The notes below the pieces were generated by a model that saw nothing but the letters and a program-made list of their open reading frames with translations, did not search any database and was not told the DNA's origin. Of a DNA stretch of 64,000 nt, positions 1 through 11,042 are shown in pieces (position 1 is the stretch's first letter; every line of letters begins with the position of its first letter). Position numbers and translations under genes: made by a program. This DNA comes from Siphonodentalium dalli (Eukaryota; Mollusca; Scaphopoda; Gadilida; Siphonodentaliidae): positions 177,425,956-177,489,955 of the forward strand of contig CP136063.1 of assembly GCA_032622095.1 (NCBI GenBank). Reading direction: 5' to 3'.

Positions 1-58
1 TCCTTCGCTTAGTCGTTTTTATGTTGAATGTCCTTTTAATTCAATTATCTCGCTACAG

Positions 59-323
59 AGAATTCGTACCTCTAATCATAGATTAGGCGTTGAGACTATG
101 AAGTGGGCAAAAGAAAGGGATGTCAAGAATTGGCTCCTGTCAGTTATGTGGCGCCATCATGTGCGATGAATATCATTGTGAATGCCGGATGAAATATATT
201 GACGAATCGATCTGGAAAAATCCATCGCGAGAGTCTTTTTATGATTTATTAAATTCTTCTGAAACAATGAAGCTAAACAAACTTTCAAACTGTATAAAAA
301 TCGGGTTGAAGCAATTTAAATAA
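59..323 (+). pseudogene. LINE reverse transcriptase C-terminal fragment, frameshifted
   Basis: This is a short remnant of the C-terminal end of a non-LTR retrotransposon protein. The frame beginning near position 59 reads RTSNHRLGVETMKWAKERD, which matches the 'SNH.L.(I/V)E.G.W' block found in the other LINE copies of this window (for example 47366-47875 on the minus strand). After about position 115 the homology continues in another frame as CQLCGAIMCDEYH, the start of the C-X2-C...H zinc-binding motif, and ends at a stop at 321-323. The frame change and lack of upstream reverse transcriptase sequence show a dead, truncated copy. The element may extend past the left window edge. I am fairly sure of the family and unsure of the clade. 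Confidence 0.6.
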
Positions 324-529
324 CTATTCAAATATTTGGCGAGCGTGGTGCTTATATGTGTGTGTCAGTGTGCGTCTGTATATGTGAACATGCAGACATA
401 ATTATGTGAAGATCACGTCGTAGTTTCCTTATTCATGGTACAACTATGCATATTATGTTGCTATTTTTATGGTTTCTACGTGTTTTAGATATGTAAGATT
501 TCATAACGAATAACGAATGTGCCAATATA

Positions 530-735
530 TATTGTCTATGTGTATGTGTTTATATATGTATATATGTGTATATTGATATATATGTGTGTGACGGTGTGTG
601 AGGGTGTATGTGTGTGTGTGTGTGTGTATGTGTGAGTTGTATATGTATATATGTGTGTTTATATGTATGTGATTATATGTATGTATGTGTGTGGTATACA
701 TGTGTGTATATGCAAGTGTGTATATATATATATAT
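530..735. repeat. TG/TATG simple repeat tract
   Basis: The stretch is dominated by TGTG, TATG and TATATG tetranucleotides and ends in a short TA run. Minus-strand reading frames through it give His/Thr/Tyr-rich peptides that are only the translation of the microsatellite. Positions 324-529 before it show nothing recognisable. Confidence 0.85.
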
Positions 736-767
736 TATATAAGTCAATTTCATTACAGATAATAATC

Positions 768-930
768 ATGTATAAAAGAATGCACTGGCTTACAAGGTCA
801 AGGTAAATATTGTTAGGCCAATGTATTCTCTTATACATGAAAGGCTCTTGTGTGAGACTCGCAATATAAGAAAATGCATTCGCACAGGGTTTTCGCCGAA
901 TTTCAGGGAGCACCAATCATGCACGGAATA
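768..930 (+). repeat. dispersed repeat, copy 1 (TTAGGCCAATG family)
   Basis: The copy contains GGCTTACAAGGTCAAGG followed by TTAGGCCAATGTATTCTC and a CACAGGGTTTTCGCC tail. Related copies lie at about 19435-19565 and, in palindromic form, inside the element at 13085-13549. It sits just upstream of the exon at 980, so it lies in the preceding intron or in the 5' flank. No coding capacity is apparent. Confidence 0.6.
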
Positions 931-979
931 TGTGCTAATTGGGTTAATTGAACTAATATACCTCTATACTTTCCCACAG

Positions 980-1352
980 TGACATTTGGACCTGCTACCC
1001 AGGTAGCGGTAATTGATAATCAGAATGTCACAGAAGGATCCGGGTTAGCAACCAGTAGATTGCATCCCGGCGTACTGTACACACATAACGACGGAGGGGA
1101 TCTTCCAAGATTGTTTGCTATCGACGAAAAAACAGGACAGACATTAGCCACACTCACTCTCAACCGGGCATCAAATACCGACTGGGAGGATATATCTGTG
1201 GGGCCTTGTGGGGGCATGCAAGGACGCTCGTGCATCTACATAGGCGATACTGGAGAAAGACACGGTGTCAATGCCCAAACGATAATTAGAGTTGTCGAAC
1301 CTGCTGAAATGGTAACTCAGAGTTTGGATGTCGATTCTACACTTATATACCA
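980..1352 (+). CDS. secreted beta-propeller-like protein, internal exon
   Basis: This is a coding exon of 124 residues. It follows a splice acceptor (TTCCCACAG at 971-979) and ends at a GTAAGT donor (1353-1358). The exon begins in phase 1 (one base of the first codon comes from an unseen exon) and ends after two bases of a codon, matching the acceptor phase of the exon at 10024. Visible motifs are HPGVLYTHNDGG, NTDWEDISVGPCGG and YIGDTGERHG. From memory these resemble a large family of uncharacterised bacterial secreted proteins with THND-G, DWEDI and GD-G-N signatures and a predicted beta-propeller fold. The signal peptide exon must lie upstream, probably outside the window. A Helitron-like end lies only 22 bp past the exon. 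Function is unknown and no homology search was run. Confidence 0.8.
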
Positions 1353-1374
1353 GTAAGTTACGAAATATAATATG

Positions 1375-2490
1375 CTAGCTGATGTTCCCGACTTCGTCCG
1401 GACTATTCCGTTTTCGGCAGTTTTTTCCGACCATTTTTGGACTCCCACCCCCTTTTAACACTAAAACAGAGATTTGCGGGGGGGGGGAATTCACTGTAAA
1501 CAGCTGTATATGAATGTCTGTGCATACTGTTAGTCATGGATGTTAACATTGACATGTAAATAGGAACAAGTCATTTTGGGGTCATTCGGTAAAAAAAACA
1601 TGGCTGCCAGCAGCCATCTTGGATTTCAAAATTCAATCCATTATCATGGGCTACAGGCTATACTGTTTGTCTGATCATCATAAAATTTGTAATTTTATGT
1701 TAATATTGACATAAAGATGTGTTTTAAGCCAAACTCATTGCAAAAACAATCAAAAAGACTTGCAGGAAAAATATTTTTGAGTTGTGGAAAACATTGTTTG
1801 TTGGTCCTATCGAACACTCACCCACCCCGGCATACGTGCTGGGAAAAAACTTTTTTCCACCCCCCTGGGCTATTTAGGGATTTCTTTGTTCGAGCAGTCC
1901 AGAAACATGCCTATACGAGCGTAGCTAGGCTATATGAGCAAGGTCAAGGACGCGGTCGCAGGTGAAATACGCCCTGCCACTAGCTCGCAGCCATATTGAA
2001 TCCACCCGGTCCGGTTCCGTGGTTTCATAGATTCATCCAGCCCCGGTTCCGTGGTTTTAGTGCTACAGGTCAAAGTTTTGGAGTATAGCATTTCCATATT
2101 TGGAGCTTTTGAATTATTCATGACTTCCATATATGAAAGCTAAGTAAAACCACGGAACCCGACTTGGTGGATCCAATATGACGCGAGTTAGTGACAGGGC
2201 GTATTGGACCCGCCCATATTGTTCCCGGGATCAAAGTAGGCCTACATACCAAATTTGAGTCAGATCGGTCGAGGTCCAGAAACATGCCTATATGAGTGTA
2301 TATGAGCGAGGTCAAGGTCAAGGACACGGTCGCACATGAAATTGGACCCGCCCATATTGCTCCCTGGATCAAAGTGGGCCTACATACCAAATTTGAGTCG
2401 GATCGGTCGAGCAGTTTTCGAGTGTATCATACATACATACACACATACATACATGTACATACAGACAGATGTTCCAAAATATATAATAGA
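1375..2490 (-). mobile_element. Helitron-like element 1 (non-autonomous)
   Basis: On the minus strand the element begins with TCTATTATATATTTTGGAAC and ends with a short hairpin (GTCCGGACGAAGTCGGGA) followed about 10 bases later by CTAG. That layout is typical of Helitrons: 5' TC, 3' hairpin and CTRR. Internally it has tetranucleotide CATA/CAGA tracts and tandem segments around GGTCAAGGTCAAGG. It is interrupted by a small palindromic element at 1969-2202. Its 3' flank base is C rather than the expected T. No Rep/helicase is present, so it is non-autonomous. Confidence 0.6.
1969..2202. mobile_element. 234-bp palindromic MITE nested in Helitron-like element 1
   Basis: Terminal inverted repeats of about 56 bp begin ACGCCCTG(C/T)CACTA and run to GGTTCCGTGGTTT on both arms with a handful of mismatches. 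The element is flanked by AT on both sides (1967-1968 and 2203-2204). The uninterrupted sister repeat near 2330-2350 reads GCACATGAAATTGGACCCG, so the empty site GAA-AT-TGG is visible in the same window. A second, diverged copy is at 6642-6900. No protein is encoded. Confidence 0.7.
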
Positions 2491-3113
2491 CTAGCCGATG
2501 AGCCCGACGTTGTCCGGGCTATTCAAAAACCAAATTTCAAGTCGATAGCTCCACCCATTTCCGAGATCTGGTCTGCGCATGCGCGAAGCTGGCGTCGCAC
2601 GGGCTCGGCGACCTGATAAAATTCGTATCCGGGGCAAGATGCATTCACATACCAAATTTCAAGTCGATAGCTCCACCCGTTTCCGAGATCTCGTCTGCGC
2701 ATGCGCGAAGCTGGCGTCGCACGGGCTCGGCGACCCGATAAAATTCGTATCCGGGGCAAGATACATTCACATACCAAATTTCAAGTCGATAGCTCCACCC
2801 GTTTCCGAGATCTCGTCTGCGCATGCGCGAAGCTGGCGTCGCACGGGCTCGGCGACCCGATAGAATTCGTATCCGGGGCAAGATACATTCACATAGCAAA
2901 TTTCAAGTCGATAGCTCCACCCGTTTCCGAGATCTCGTCTGCGCATGCGCTGCACGGGTGCCGCACGGGCTCGCCAATACGACAACGACGACGACCGCCT
3001 GGTCAAACTACACACACGTACCAAGTTTCGTCCCGATCGGTCGAGAATCGTAGATTTGTATCAATGACATACATACAGACAGACAAACAGAGGTCTTCAA
3101 AATATATATGAGA
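2491..3113 (-). mobile_element. Helitron-like element 2 with 122-bp internal repeats
   Basis: On the minus strand it starts TCTCATATATATTTTGAAGA and ends with the hairpin AGCCCGGACAACGTCGGGCT, then CATCGG and CTAG. The core is a tandem array of 122-bp units (the unit start near GCGCGAAGCTGGCGTCGCAC recurs at 122-bp spacing), followed by a CAGA/CATA tetranucleotide tract. This architecture recalls bivalve 'pearl' elements and Helentron-associated INEs. All open frames through it, on both strands, are translations of the minisatellite. It abuts elements 1 and 3 with no spacer. Confidence 0.65.
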
Positions 3114-3542
3114 CTAGCCGATGAGCCCGACGTTGTCCGGGCTATTCAAAAACCAAATTTCAAGTCGATATCTCCACCCGTTTCCGCGATCTGGTGTTCG
3201 CATGCATTTCAAGTCGATAGCTCCACCCGTTTCCGAGATCTCGTCTGCGCATGCCCGAAGCTAGCGTCGCACGGGCTCGGCGACCCGATAAAATTCGTAT
3301 CCGGGGCAAGATACATTCACATAGCAAATTTCAAGTCGATAGCTCCACCCGTTTCCGAGATCTCGTCTGCGCATGCGCGAAGCGGGCGCCACACGGGCTC
3401 GCCAATACGACAACGTCCACCGCCTGGTCAAACTACACACACGTACCAAGTTTCGTCCCGATCGGTCGAGAATCGTAGATTTGTATAAATGACAAACAAA
3501 CAAACAGACAAATAGACAGAGGTCTTCAAAATATATATGAGA
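3114..3542 (-). mobile_element. Helitron-like element 3
   Basis: It has the same termini, orientation and core unit as element 2 but fewer 122-bp units. Its CTAG terminus at 3114 directly joins the TC end of element 2, so the copies are arranged head to tail without intervening host DNA. Confidence 0.65.
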
Positions 3543-4163
3543 CTAGCCGATGAGCCCGACGTCCGGGCTATTCAAAAACCAAATTTGAAGTCGATAGCTC
3601 CTCCCGTTTCCGAGATCTCGTCTGCGCATGCGCGAAGTTGGCGTCGCACGGGCTCGGCGACCCGATAAAATTCGTATCCGGGGCAAGATACATTCACATA
3701 CCAAATTTCAAGTCGATAGCTCCACCCGTTTCCGAGATCTCGTCTGCGCATGCGCGAAGCTGGCGTCGCGCGGGCTCGGCGACCCGATAAAATTCGTATC
3801 TGGGGCAAGATACATTCACATACCAAATTTCAAGTCGATAGCTCCACCCGTTTCCGAGATCTCGTCTGCGCATGCGCGAAGCTGGCGTCGCACGGGCTCG
3901 GCGACCCGATAAAATTCGTATCCGGGGCAAGATACATTCACATACCAAATTTCAAGTCGATAGCTCCACCCGTTTCCGAGATCTCGTCTGCGCATGCGCG
4001 AAGCGGGCGCCGCACGGGCTCGCCAATACGACAACGTCCACCGCCTGGTCAAACTACACACACGTACCAAGTTTCGTCCCGATCAGTCGAGAATCGTAGA
4101 TTTGTATAAATGACAGACAAACAGACAGACAAACAGACAGAGGTCATCAAAATATATATGAGA
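3543..4163 (-). mobile_element. Helitron-like element 4, distal end of array
   Basis: It has the same termini and core as element 2. The hairpin end is shortened (CCGACGTCCGG without the central GTT). The TC terminus at 4163-4162 is preceded on the minus strand by A, which fits the Helitron A|T target preference and marks the right edge of the array. Confidence 0.65.
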
Positions 4164-4290
4164 TGTAATGGCCATTCAATGATTATGGCAGTTTGTTTAA
4201 CGACCGACGGTATTCATATCATAATTACACGTTCGTCTGAGGAACTGTCATTGCGATTTGGTTCCTGAATTGGTGGGATTCCCTTAATTA

Positions 4291-4564
4291 CGTGCGCCCG
4301 CGCAACAGTATGGCGATCAGACAGATTCGTAGGTTGGTGTCACTCCATGACGTCACCAAAAACGACGTAAAACCTCGTGGCGTTCTGACATTTTTACTGT
4401 GACGCGTTTTTGCTATGTTTACGTGCGCTCGCGCAACAGTATGGCGATCAGACAGATTCGTAGGTTGGTGTCACCCTACTCCGTTTCACTCCATGACGTC
4501 ACCAAAAACGACGTAAAACCTCGTGGCGTTCTGACATTTTTACTGTGCCGCGTTTTTGCTATGT
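4291..4564. repeat. 130-bp tandem duplication
   Basis: The segment beginning ACGTGCGC(C/T)CGCGCAACAG at 4291 recurs at 4421 and both carry TGACGTCACC. The second copy has a short insertion. The short frames across it show no recognisable protein. Confidence 0.75.
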
Positions 4565-6278
4565 TTATTTTATGTGTTGTTTTCGATTATTTGTTTGTCG
4601 CCGGTATCGCCATTTGTCGGGATTCCCTGTTTCTATATTTAAAACTGGCATGCTCGTAGTGAGCCTCGATTTCGATTTTTTCTCCCAGGTCAAAATACGT
4701 CAGAGTTATGACAAAAATAGGTCGACCTACATTTTCTCCATCAGAACTCTACATCAAAGAGTCTATAGACTCCTTCGGGACCTACATAGACTCCTTCATT
4801 TTGGGTATTTTTACTTATAATTGGGAAGTTTTATCATTTTTGGTTCGTGCGAAGACCTCTTTTTATCGTGCGGGGAAAGAGAGACATTCAAAACGCGATT
4901 TCGTAATTCGACGCAATAGGCTGAATAGCCTAACCTTCAGCCGAGTTCCGGGTCAAATACGACGAATGACGTAACACAAAACAAAACGCATTTGTTGACA
5001 CAAACACCGTTTGAAGAGTTTATTATTACATAAAATGATCGTTATTGATTAATTATTGATTAATTATTAATATTTATTGTTGCATATTGGCTGCTATCAA
5101 TATTTACACAAATAGTATTAATTATTTCTTATAATTGCTCCTTTGGTCAACTTTGACTATCGGAAAATGAAAATCAAAATATGCCGCTGAAAAAAATGTA
5201 ATCTATATTAAAGTCTCATCCTTTCGGCAACATGGAATTGGTTTTAATTACTTAAATGATTAATATAGTAATTTGCATTTATCTGTGATGAAATGAGAAA
5301 TGGTAATTTTTCTAACATTAAATTAAATTAAATAAATTAAGTAAAATACAGTGAAATTATTTTTTTATTATTGTTTATTACATTTTTGCGCACGTTGGCA
5401 TCTCTCTGAGTGCATTCTAGTTATTTTATGTGTTGTTTTCGATTATTTGTTTGTCGCCGATATCGCCATTTGTCGGGATTTGTCGGGTTTCTATATTTAA
5501 AACTGGCATGCTCGTAGTGAGCCTCGATTTCGATTTTTTCTCCCAGGTCAAAATACGTCAGAGTTATGACAAAAATAGATCGACCTACATTTTCTCCATC
5601 AGAACTCTACATCAAAGAGTCTATAGACTCCTTCGGGGCCTACATAGACTCCTTCATTTTGGGTATTTTTACTTATAATTGGGAAGTTTTATCATTTTTG
5701 GTTCGTGCGAAGACCTCTTTTTATCGTGCGGGGAAAGAGAGACATTCAAAACGCGATTTCGTAATTCGACGCAATAGGCTGAATAGCCTAACCTTCATTC
5801 GAGTTCCGGGTCAAATACGACGAATGACGTAACACAAAACAAAACGCATTTGTTGACACAAACACCGTTTGAAGAGTTTATTATTACATAAAATGATCGT
5901 TATTGATTAATTATTGATTAATTATTGATATTTAGTGTTGCATATTGGCTGCTATCAATATTTACACAAATAGTATTAATTATTTCTTATAATTGCTCCT
6001 TTGGTCAACTTTGACTATCGGAAAATGAAAATCAAAATATGCCGCTGAAAAAAATGTAATTGATATTAAAGTCTCATCCTTTCGGCAACATGGAATTGGT
6101 TTTAATTACTTAAATGATTAATATAGTAATTTGCATTTATCTGTGATGAAATGAGAAATGGTAATTTTTCTAACATTAAATAAAATAAAATAAATTAAGT
6201 AAAATACAGTGAAATTATTTTTAAATTATTGTTTATTACATTTTTGCGCACGTTGGCATCTCTCTGAGTGCATTCTAG
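4565..6278. repeat. near-identical ~858-bp tandem direct duplication
   Basis: Unit 1 (4565-5420) and unit 2 (5421-6278) are nearly identical over their length, differing by scattered substitutions and tiny indels near 4625/5485 and in the AT-rich tail. Both hold the same 88-codon open frame (4708 and 5566), which has no recognisable domain and lies in an intron of the host gene. The high identity suggests a recent unequal-crossover or replication duplication. Confidence 0.9.
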
Positions 6279-6462
6279 TTCCATTGGTCATGTCTCAGAC
6301 TTAAAGGAAGCTATTTCGGTGGTTGTGCACACAACAGCTCCTTGCAAGGCGGAATCATTGCAGCCTCTTTAAAAAGCCGACAACAACAACAGACACATGC
6401 AGCTTAACGATTGGTTATATTTAAATTGCGAGTTCTGAGTGCATGGCATGCAATCGTCACCT

Positions 6463-6900
6463 TCGTCGAATCGGCTTACCTATTTCACATTCCGAGGAAT
6501 CGACGGAAAGTACCGAGGATTCCGATTGCATGGCATGTTGACAATTCGACCACGCACAGAGAAACACAACAAACTAATAATGTGCCACGGTAATGCAGAA
6601 TACAGGTCACATAATCATAATCCATTATACTCATCGCAATAACCGAGATAACTCATTCGCGGCCGTATTGGATTCATCCAGCTCCGTTCCGTGGTTTCAG
6701 AGATTCATCCAGCCCGGTGAATAATGCATGACTTTCATATAAGGAATGCTACTCCAGAACTTTGACAAATCGTCACCCTCGTCGAATCGGCTTACCTATT
6801 TCAGACGGAAAGTACCGAGGATTCCGATTGAACTTTGACATGTAAAACCACGGAACCGGACCTGGTGGATCCAATATGGCCGCGAGTTAGCGACTGGACA
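6463..6900. repeat. second MITE copy and short direct repeat
   Basis: Positions 6642-6900 are a diverged copy of the MITE at 1969-2202, with GGTTTC and CCACGGAACC arms facing each other. A roughly 65-bp segment (AATCGTCACC...CCGAGGATTCCGATTG) is present at 6463-6538 and again inside the MITE at 6767-6832, so the MITE interior carries a piece of its neighbourhood. No gene is visible between 6279 and 6462. Confidence 0.55.
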
Positions 6901-7830
6901 TATCTATGATACATTATCTTCGAGTTGTTTTACCATTTACTATTCAGACTACTACATCCGCGTTATGATAACACAACGAAGGCCCGGGTCGGGAGCGATT
7001 TAGTTTGGCCATTGCCCAATTAAATTATAGCTATAGCTGTTCAATTCGTATAGTACAGTGACCCCACGCATCACTTCCAAAGTGGTAGGGTCGATTACTC
7101 CAATCAGACAGTTCTGGAAGGGTATAATCAAACAAGGGCAATAGTACAATACAAGAAAACCATAGTCAGAAATGGTACCGCCCTCAAGATCGTATTATTA
7201 TATAGGCATATAATTATATAATATAAAGTATATTGGTTTCATGAATGCACCACTTCAGAATTCAGTAAAAATAACGTATCCTTCAAATTATTACAACAAT
7301 TGCGGCTTATCACTGAAGGTTTCTCATTCATCACACCAGAAAGCCTCTCAATGCAGACAAAAAAATCTACTAATCGGATTAAATATACCCCAACAACTTC
7401 GCAATACGACATTTAGTCTACTTTCAACTGAGACATACTTCATCAGCAATGTTATCTGTTATATTATGCATTGTGTTCCCGAAATAAAATCTTCAAGAGC
7501 GGCCCAACCATTGTTCACACCTAAACATCGAAAGCAATTAACGCGGTCATAAAAGTTACATGAGACTTTCGCGAAGATACATCCGCGAATACATACATCT
7601 TGCAAAAAGTCTAACCAGTACCCAATGTAGCGAGCACGTAATTAATATAGTTACCCCATAGCTCGTGTATTTTTTATTTTTTTTATAAATTGTATTCGTT
7701 AAAAATAACAAAAGTAACGAATATAAAAACAGAAAACAGTTCATAAAAATTCAATTGTAGGTTTACATCGATGAACTGAAATTGGAATGGATATTGATAA
7801 TACCATAATACCGTGATCTTATTAATAACG
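6901..7830. other. intronic sequence, nothing recognised
   Basis: This is AT-rich intron 1 sequence. The open frames of 62 and 103 codons show no motif, signal or conserved composition, and I see no RNA gene or repeat family member. Confidence 0.5.
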
Positions 7831-7972
7831 AGTTATTACTTGGTTAGTTGGATATCGGTCGAGACATATCAGCCCTCGGTAACTTCATATCAGCCTTCGA
7901 CCTTCGGTCTCAGGCCGATATGAAGTTACCTCGGGCTGATCTCTCGGCCGATATCCAACTAACTAATTAATA
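7831..7972. repeat. long hairpin / palindromic element
   Basis: The left arm GTTAGTTGGATATCGG...GGTAACTTCATATC is mirrored by GATATGAAGTTACC...CCGATATCCAACTAAC, giving arms of about 60 bp with a small loop around TTCGACCTTCGGTC. It directly precedes the GATATC-rich array and itself contains GATATC in its arms. Confidence 0.75.
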
Positions 7973-7979
7973 ACCTCCA

Positions 7980-9000
7980 AATGTTGTACGATATCACAAA
8001 ATTGTTTTAAGATATCACTAATTCCAATATGTGATATCATAAATTCTTTTTTAGATACAAAAAAAATCGAATTATTGATATCACAAAATAGTAAGCATTT
8101 AGTGATATAAATAATTCGATTTTTTGATATCAAAAATTAATTTTGTGATATCATAAAATTGAATTTGATATCACTAATTTATTTTGTGATATCAATAAAT
8201 GGCATAGCTGGAGGACTGTTCCTTCAACATTTGTGTTATCGTTAAATAATTTTACGACATCATAAGATCGAATTATTGATATCACTATGCTAACTATTTG
8301 GTGATTTTTTTATAGGAAAACATAAATTGGAATTAGTGATATCTTAAAATCAATTTGTGATATAATAAAATATTTAATGATATCATATATTAGATTTCAT
8401 GATATCATATATTAATTTAGTAATATCATAAAATGAATTATTTGTATCACCAAATGTGTAATACATTATGGGGCCCCGTTCTGCTATTTATGTATTACCT
8501 ATTTAGTTATAACAATAATTCATTTTATGATATCACAAATTGAATATATGATATCACGAAATCGAATACATGATATCATAAACTTGTAAGCATTTAGTGT
8601 TATGACATATTCGATTTCATGTGATACCATAAAATGAACTTGTGACATCACTTATTTGAATTTGTGATATCATATATTCATTTTGTGATATCAATAATTC
8701 GGATGAAAGGACTATTTATTGCGGCCTCGATGAAATTTAACTTCCTCGGGTTGATAAATCCTCATGTCAATCTCGAAACAATGCAATAAATGTATAATAT
8801 CTTAAAATGAATTTATGATATCACATAATCGAATTATTGATATACAAAATGCTTTTCTATTTTGTGATATCATATATTCGATTTTATGATATCTTCAAAT
8901 TCATTTTATGATATCACCAATTCGAATTAATGATATCATATATTCATTTTGTGATATCAATAAATACTAGTTATTTTATGATATCACATATTCGATGTTA
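7980..9000. repeat. array of TGATATCA motifs in AT-rich DNA
   Basis: GATATC occurs about two dozen times in roughly 1 kb, usually as (T/A)TGATATCA(T/C) followed by AAATT or ATATT. Spacing varies from about 15 to 60 bp, so it is not a simple tandem satellite. Blocks without the motif (for example 8205-8260 and 8700-8780) interrupt it. No open frame of note exists. Confidence 0.8.
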
Positions 9001-10023
9001 TGTCAATAATTTACGGACTCACGGGCTTCTATTTGAAAACCGTTTGAGTATATCGACGCAAATTGAGTTTTCGAACACTTATGCCTGACTGCAGTTGCGG
9101 AATTTGGATATTATACATCGATCCACTGTACTTATATGTCTAGCGCTAATACAGATACTAATTAATTTAAATTAACTTGGGAATACATTGAAATTTTAAA
9201 AGAAAATATGTTCTTTAAACTGAATTACACCATTTATATTGGTGGTAACTGCTTTATTGTCTTAGTCGTTCATCTATGTTACCTTTGAAAAAGACTACAT
9301 GTTGGAGAAAGTTGTGTTCATTATAAAAATCGAATAATTGCCCAAAATTAATGCTAACCACAGTCAACAATGGTTTAAAATTGCCCAAAACCTGTTATTT
9401 ATCAACATTTTATTCAACGTAATTTTGCCGGTTTGTCAAATATCTGACACAAAAAGCCACTTGATTTTAGAGTTATCCATCTTCATCCGAAATTGGTCCG
9501 AGACCGGCTTCTCGTCGACTGTTTACTGGACACTTAATATTATCGGTGGTGAAAAATAATTGATAACAAAAATCGATATCTGATCACTCTGTGTTTTGTT
9601 GGGTGGGTTCCTCGACTCGAATCAAATAGTTTTTACCCCCCGAAGCCAAGAAAATACCGTCAATTCGGATTATGCATCTTTAAATAACGTGAATTGAAAC
9701 CACTATTATAGACAAATCTACCGCTATAGACATGTCCACCGATATCGACATTTCCGGATGCAGGGGGTGATATTGGTCACGATTTATGGATCGACACCCG
9801 TTAGGATAGATACCCGAGTTAGTTACTTTAATCACACGAAAGCCTATATGGATCATTCACGAAAGAAGATAGTGCATCTGCTGAAAAGTTATTCTCGTTA
9901 CTATACACGATGTTTATGGAAATGTATATTTGAGAGTTTTTATGCACATACATAGGATCTTTGACGTGGAATCACATGTATCTATGGATATATACATACT
10001 CTTTATTTTCTTCCCACGCATAG
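9001..10023. other. end of intron 1 with an inverted dispersed repeat
   Basis: Positions about 9455-9690 are the reverse complement of about 53790-54005 (shared GATTTTAGAGTTATCCATC and the region around ATCGATATCTGATCACTCTG). The remainder is AT-rich with no recognisable gene. The acceptor of the next exon (CCCACGCATAG) ends at 10023. Confidence 0.55.
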
Positions 10024-10240
10024 GTGGCCAGGCGTACCTCAAGTTGAAACTGTTATGGTTGATCCAACTGGCGAAGTTTATATCATCACATATGCAACCG
10101 GTAACGCACAACTGGCCCATCTACCTAAATCGGGATGGGGGACCGGTCAGACTGTCACAGTAACCAACTCGGTTCCACTTCCAGTCTCATCGCAACACCA
10201 TGCACCGATGGCCGGAGATATCTCACCTAGCGGACAGGAG
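10024..10240 (+). CDS. secreted beta-propeller-like protein, internal exon
   Basis: This 217-bp exon completes the split codon left by the exon ending at 1352 (CA plus G gives Gln) and stays open to a GTATTT donor at 10241. It ends in phase 0. It encodes 72 further residues including VETVMVDPTGEVYIIT, HLPKSGWG and HHAPMAGDISPSGQE, which look like two propeller blades with DPTG and SPSG turns. The acceptor is CCCACGCATAG at 10013-10023. If the intron were retained, translation would stop at a TGA 18 bases past the exon end (10259-10261). The phases agree on both sides, which is the main argument that the three exons form one gene. Confidence 0.78.
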
Positions 10241-10943
10241 GTATTTATTTTGACCCATTGAATTCGAATTGTTCAACTGCGTAGCCGGAAATGCCAAACG
10301 AACATAACACCACATATAGTTTTCCAACTAATCATTGCAGGAAGGTATGCCCAAACATAAAACAAATAAAATTGTTTTTTACTTCCAATTGTTTGACACC
10401 CACCCCAAATTTTGGTCAGAAACCGCATTAGACCCTACATATATGGCTCATATACAACTGGGAACTTATCTCATTTAGTCCAATTGACATTTTATCCATT
10501 TTTAGCAGCTATGTTTTAATGAAAATTTAATTTTGTCAAATACTGACAGATATACAATAGGTATTTTATCTACGTATAGATACACGTATTAGAGTTCCCA
10601 GGTCAGTGCGTGATCAGAGTATGCTAGGGCAGCCTGAGTGGTCAAATTCCACACTGCTAAATGGAAATTCTAAGGCATCGATGCAGTAGACAATGCAGTG
10701 GACAAATGCAGTAAATGCATTCAGAAGATGATATTATAGCTACTGCACATACTAGCAATACGCATCCGATTTTACAAAAAAAACATGTTATACATATCCT
10801 GACATATCCAGATATCATTTCCCACCGCAAGCTACAGTATTACATGAACCGAACATGTTTTGGCTATTTGGCTGCTATACCTTTTAAGTTGATAGCATTA
10901 TCTCATATCAGGACAGTGTCAAACTCAATCTTGACTTTTCTTT
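10241..10943. other. start of intron 2, nothing recognised
   Basis: This is AT-rich intronic DNA with one 76-codon frame lacking any motif. No repeat partner was noticed elsewhere in the window. Positions 11060-11348 are likewise featureless. Confidence 0.5.
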
Positions 10944-11002
10944 AAAAAAAAGTAAAGTTGGAACGCTTCACGAATTTGCGTGTCATCCATGCGCCAGGGG
11001 CC

Positions 11003-11042
<40 letters not shown>

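Noticed and set aside
1375-1400. Hammerhead ribozyme suggested by GCTGATG next to a hairpin
   Set aside because: The conserved CTGATGA...GAAA core and cleavage triplet are missing, and the hairpin plus CTAG is better explained as a Helitron 3' end.
2296-4109. A dense set of overlapping open frames with repeated Arg-rich peptides on both strands
   Set aside because: The frames repeat every 122 bp and are translations of the Helitron-like minisatellite. The period is not a multiple of three, so no single frame is maintained.
2491-4163. CRISPR-like array of direct repeats
   Set aside because: The 122-bp units have no unique spacers, the setting is eukaryotic, and the units lie within elements with Helitron ends.
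4545-5832. Paired 82-91-codon frames as duplicated small genes
   Set aside because: They are retained only because the whole 858-bp unit is duplicated. No domain, signal peptide or splice context was seen.
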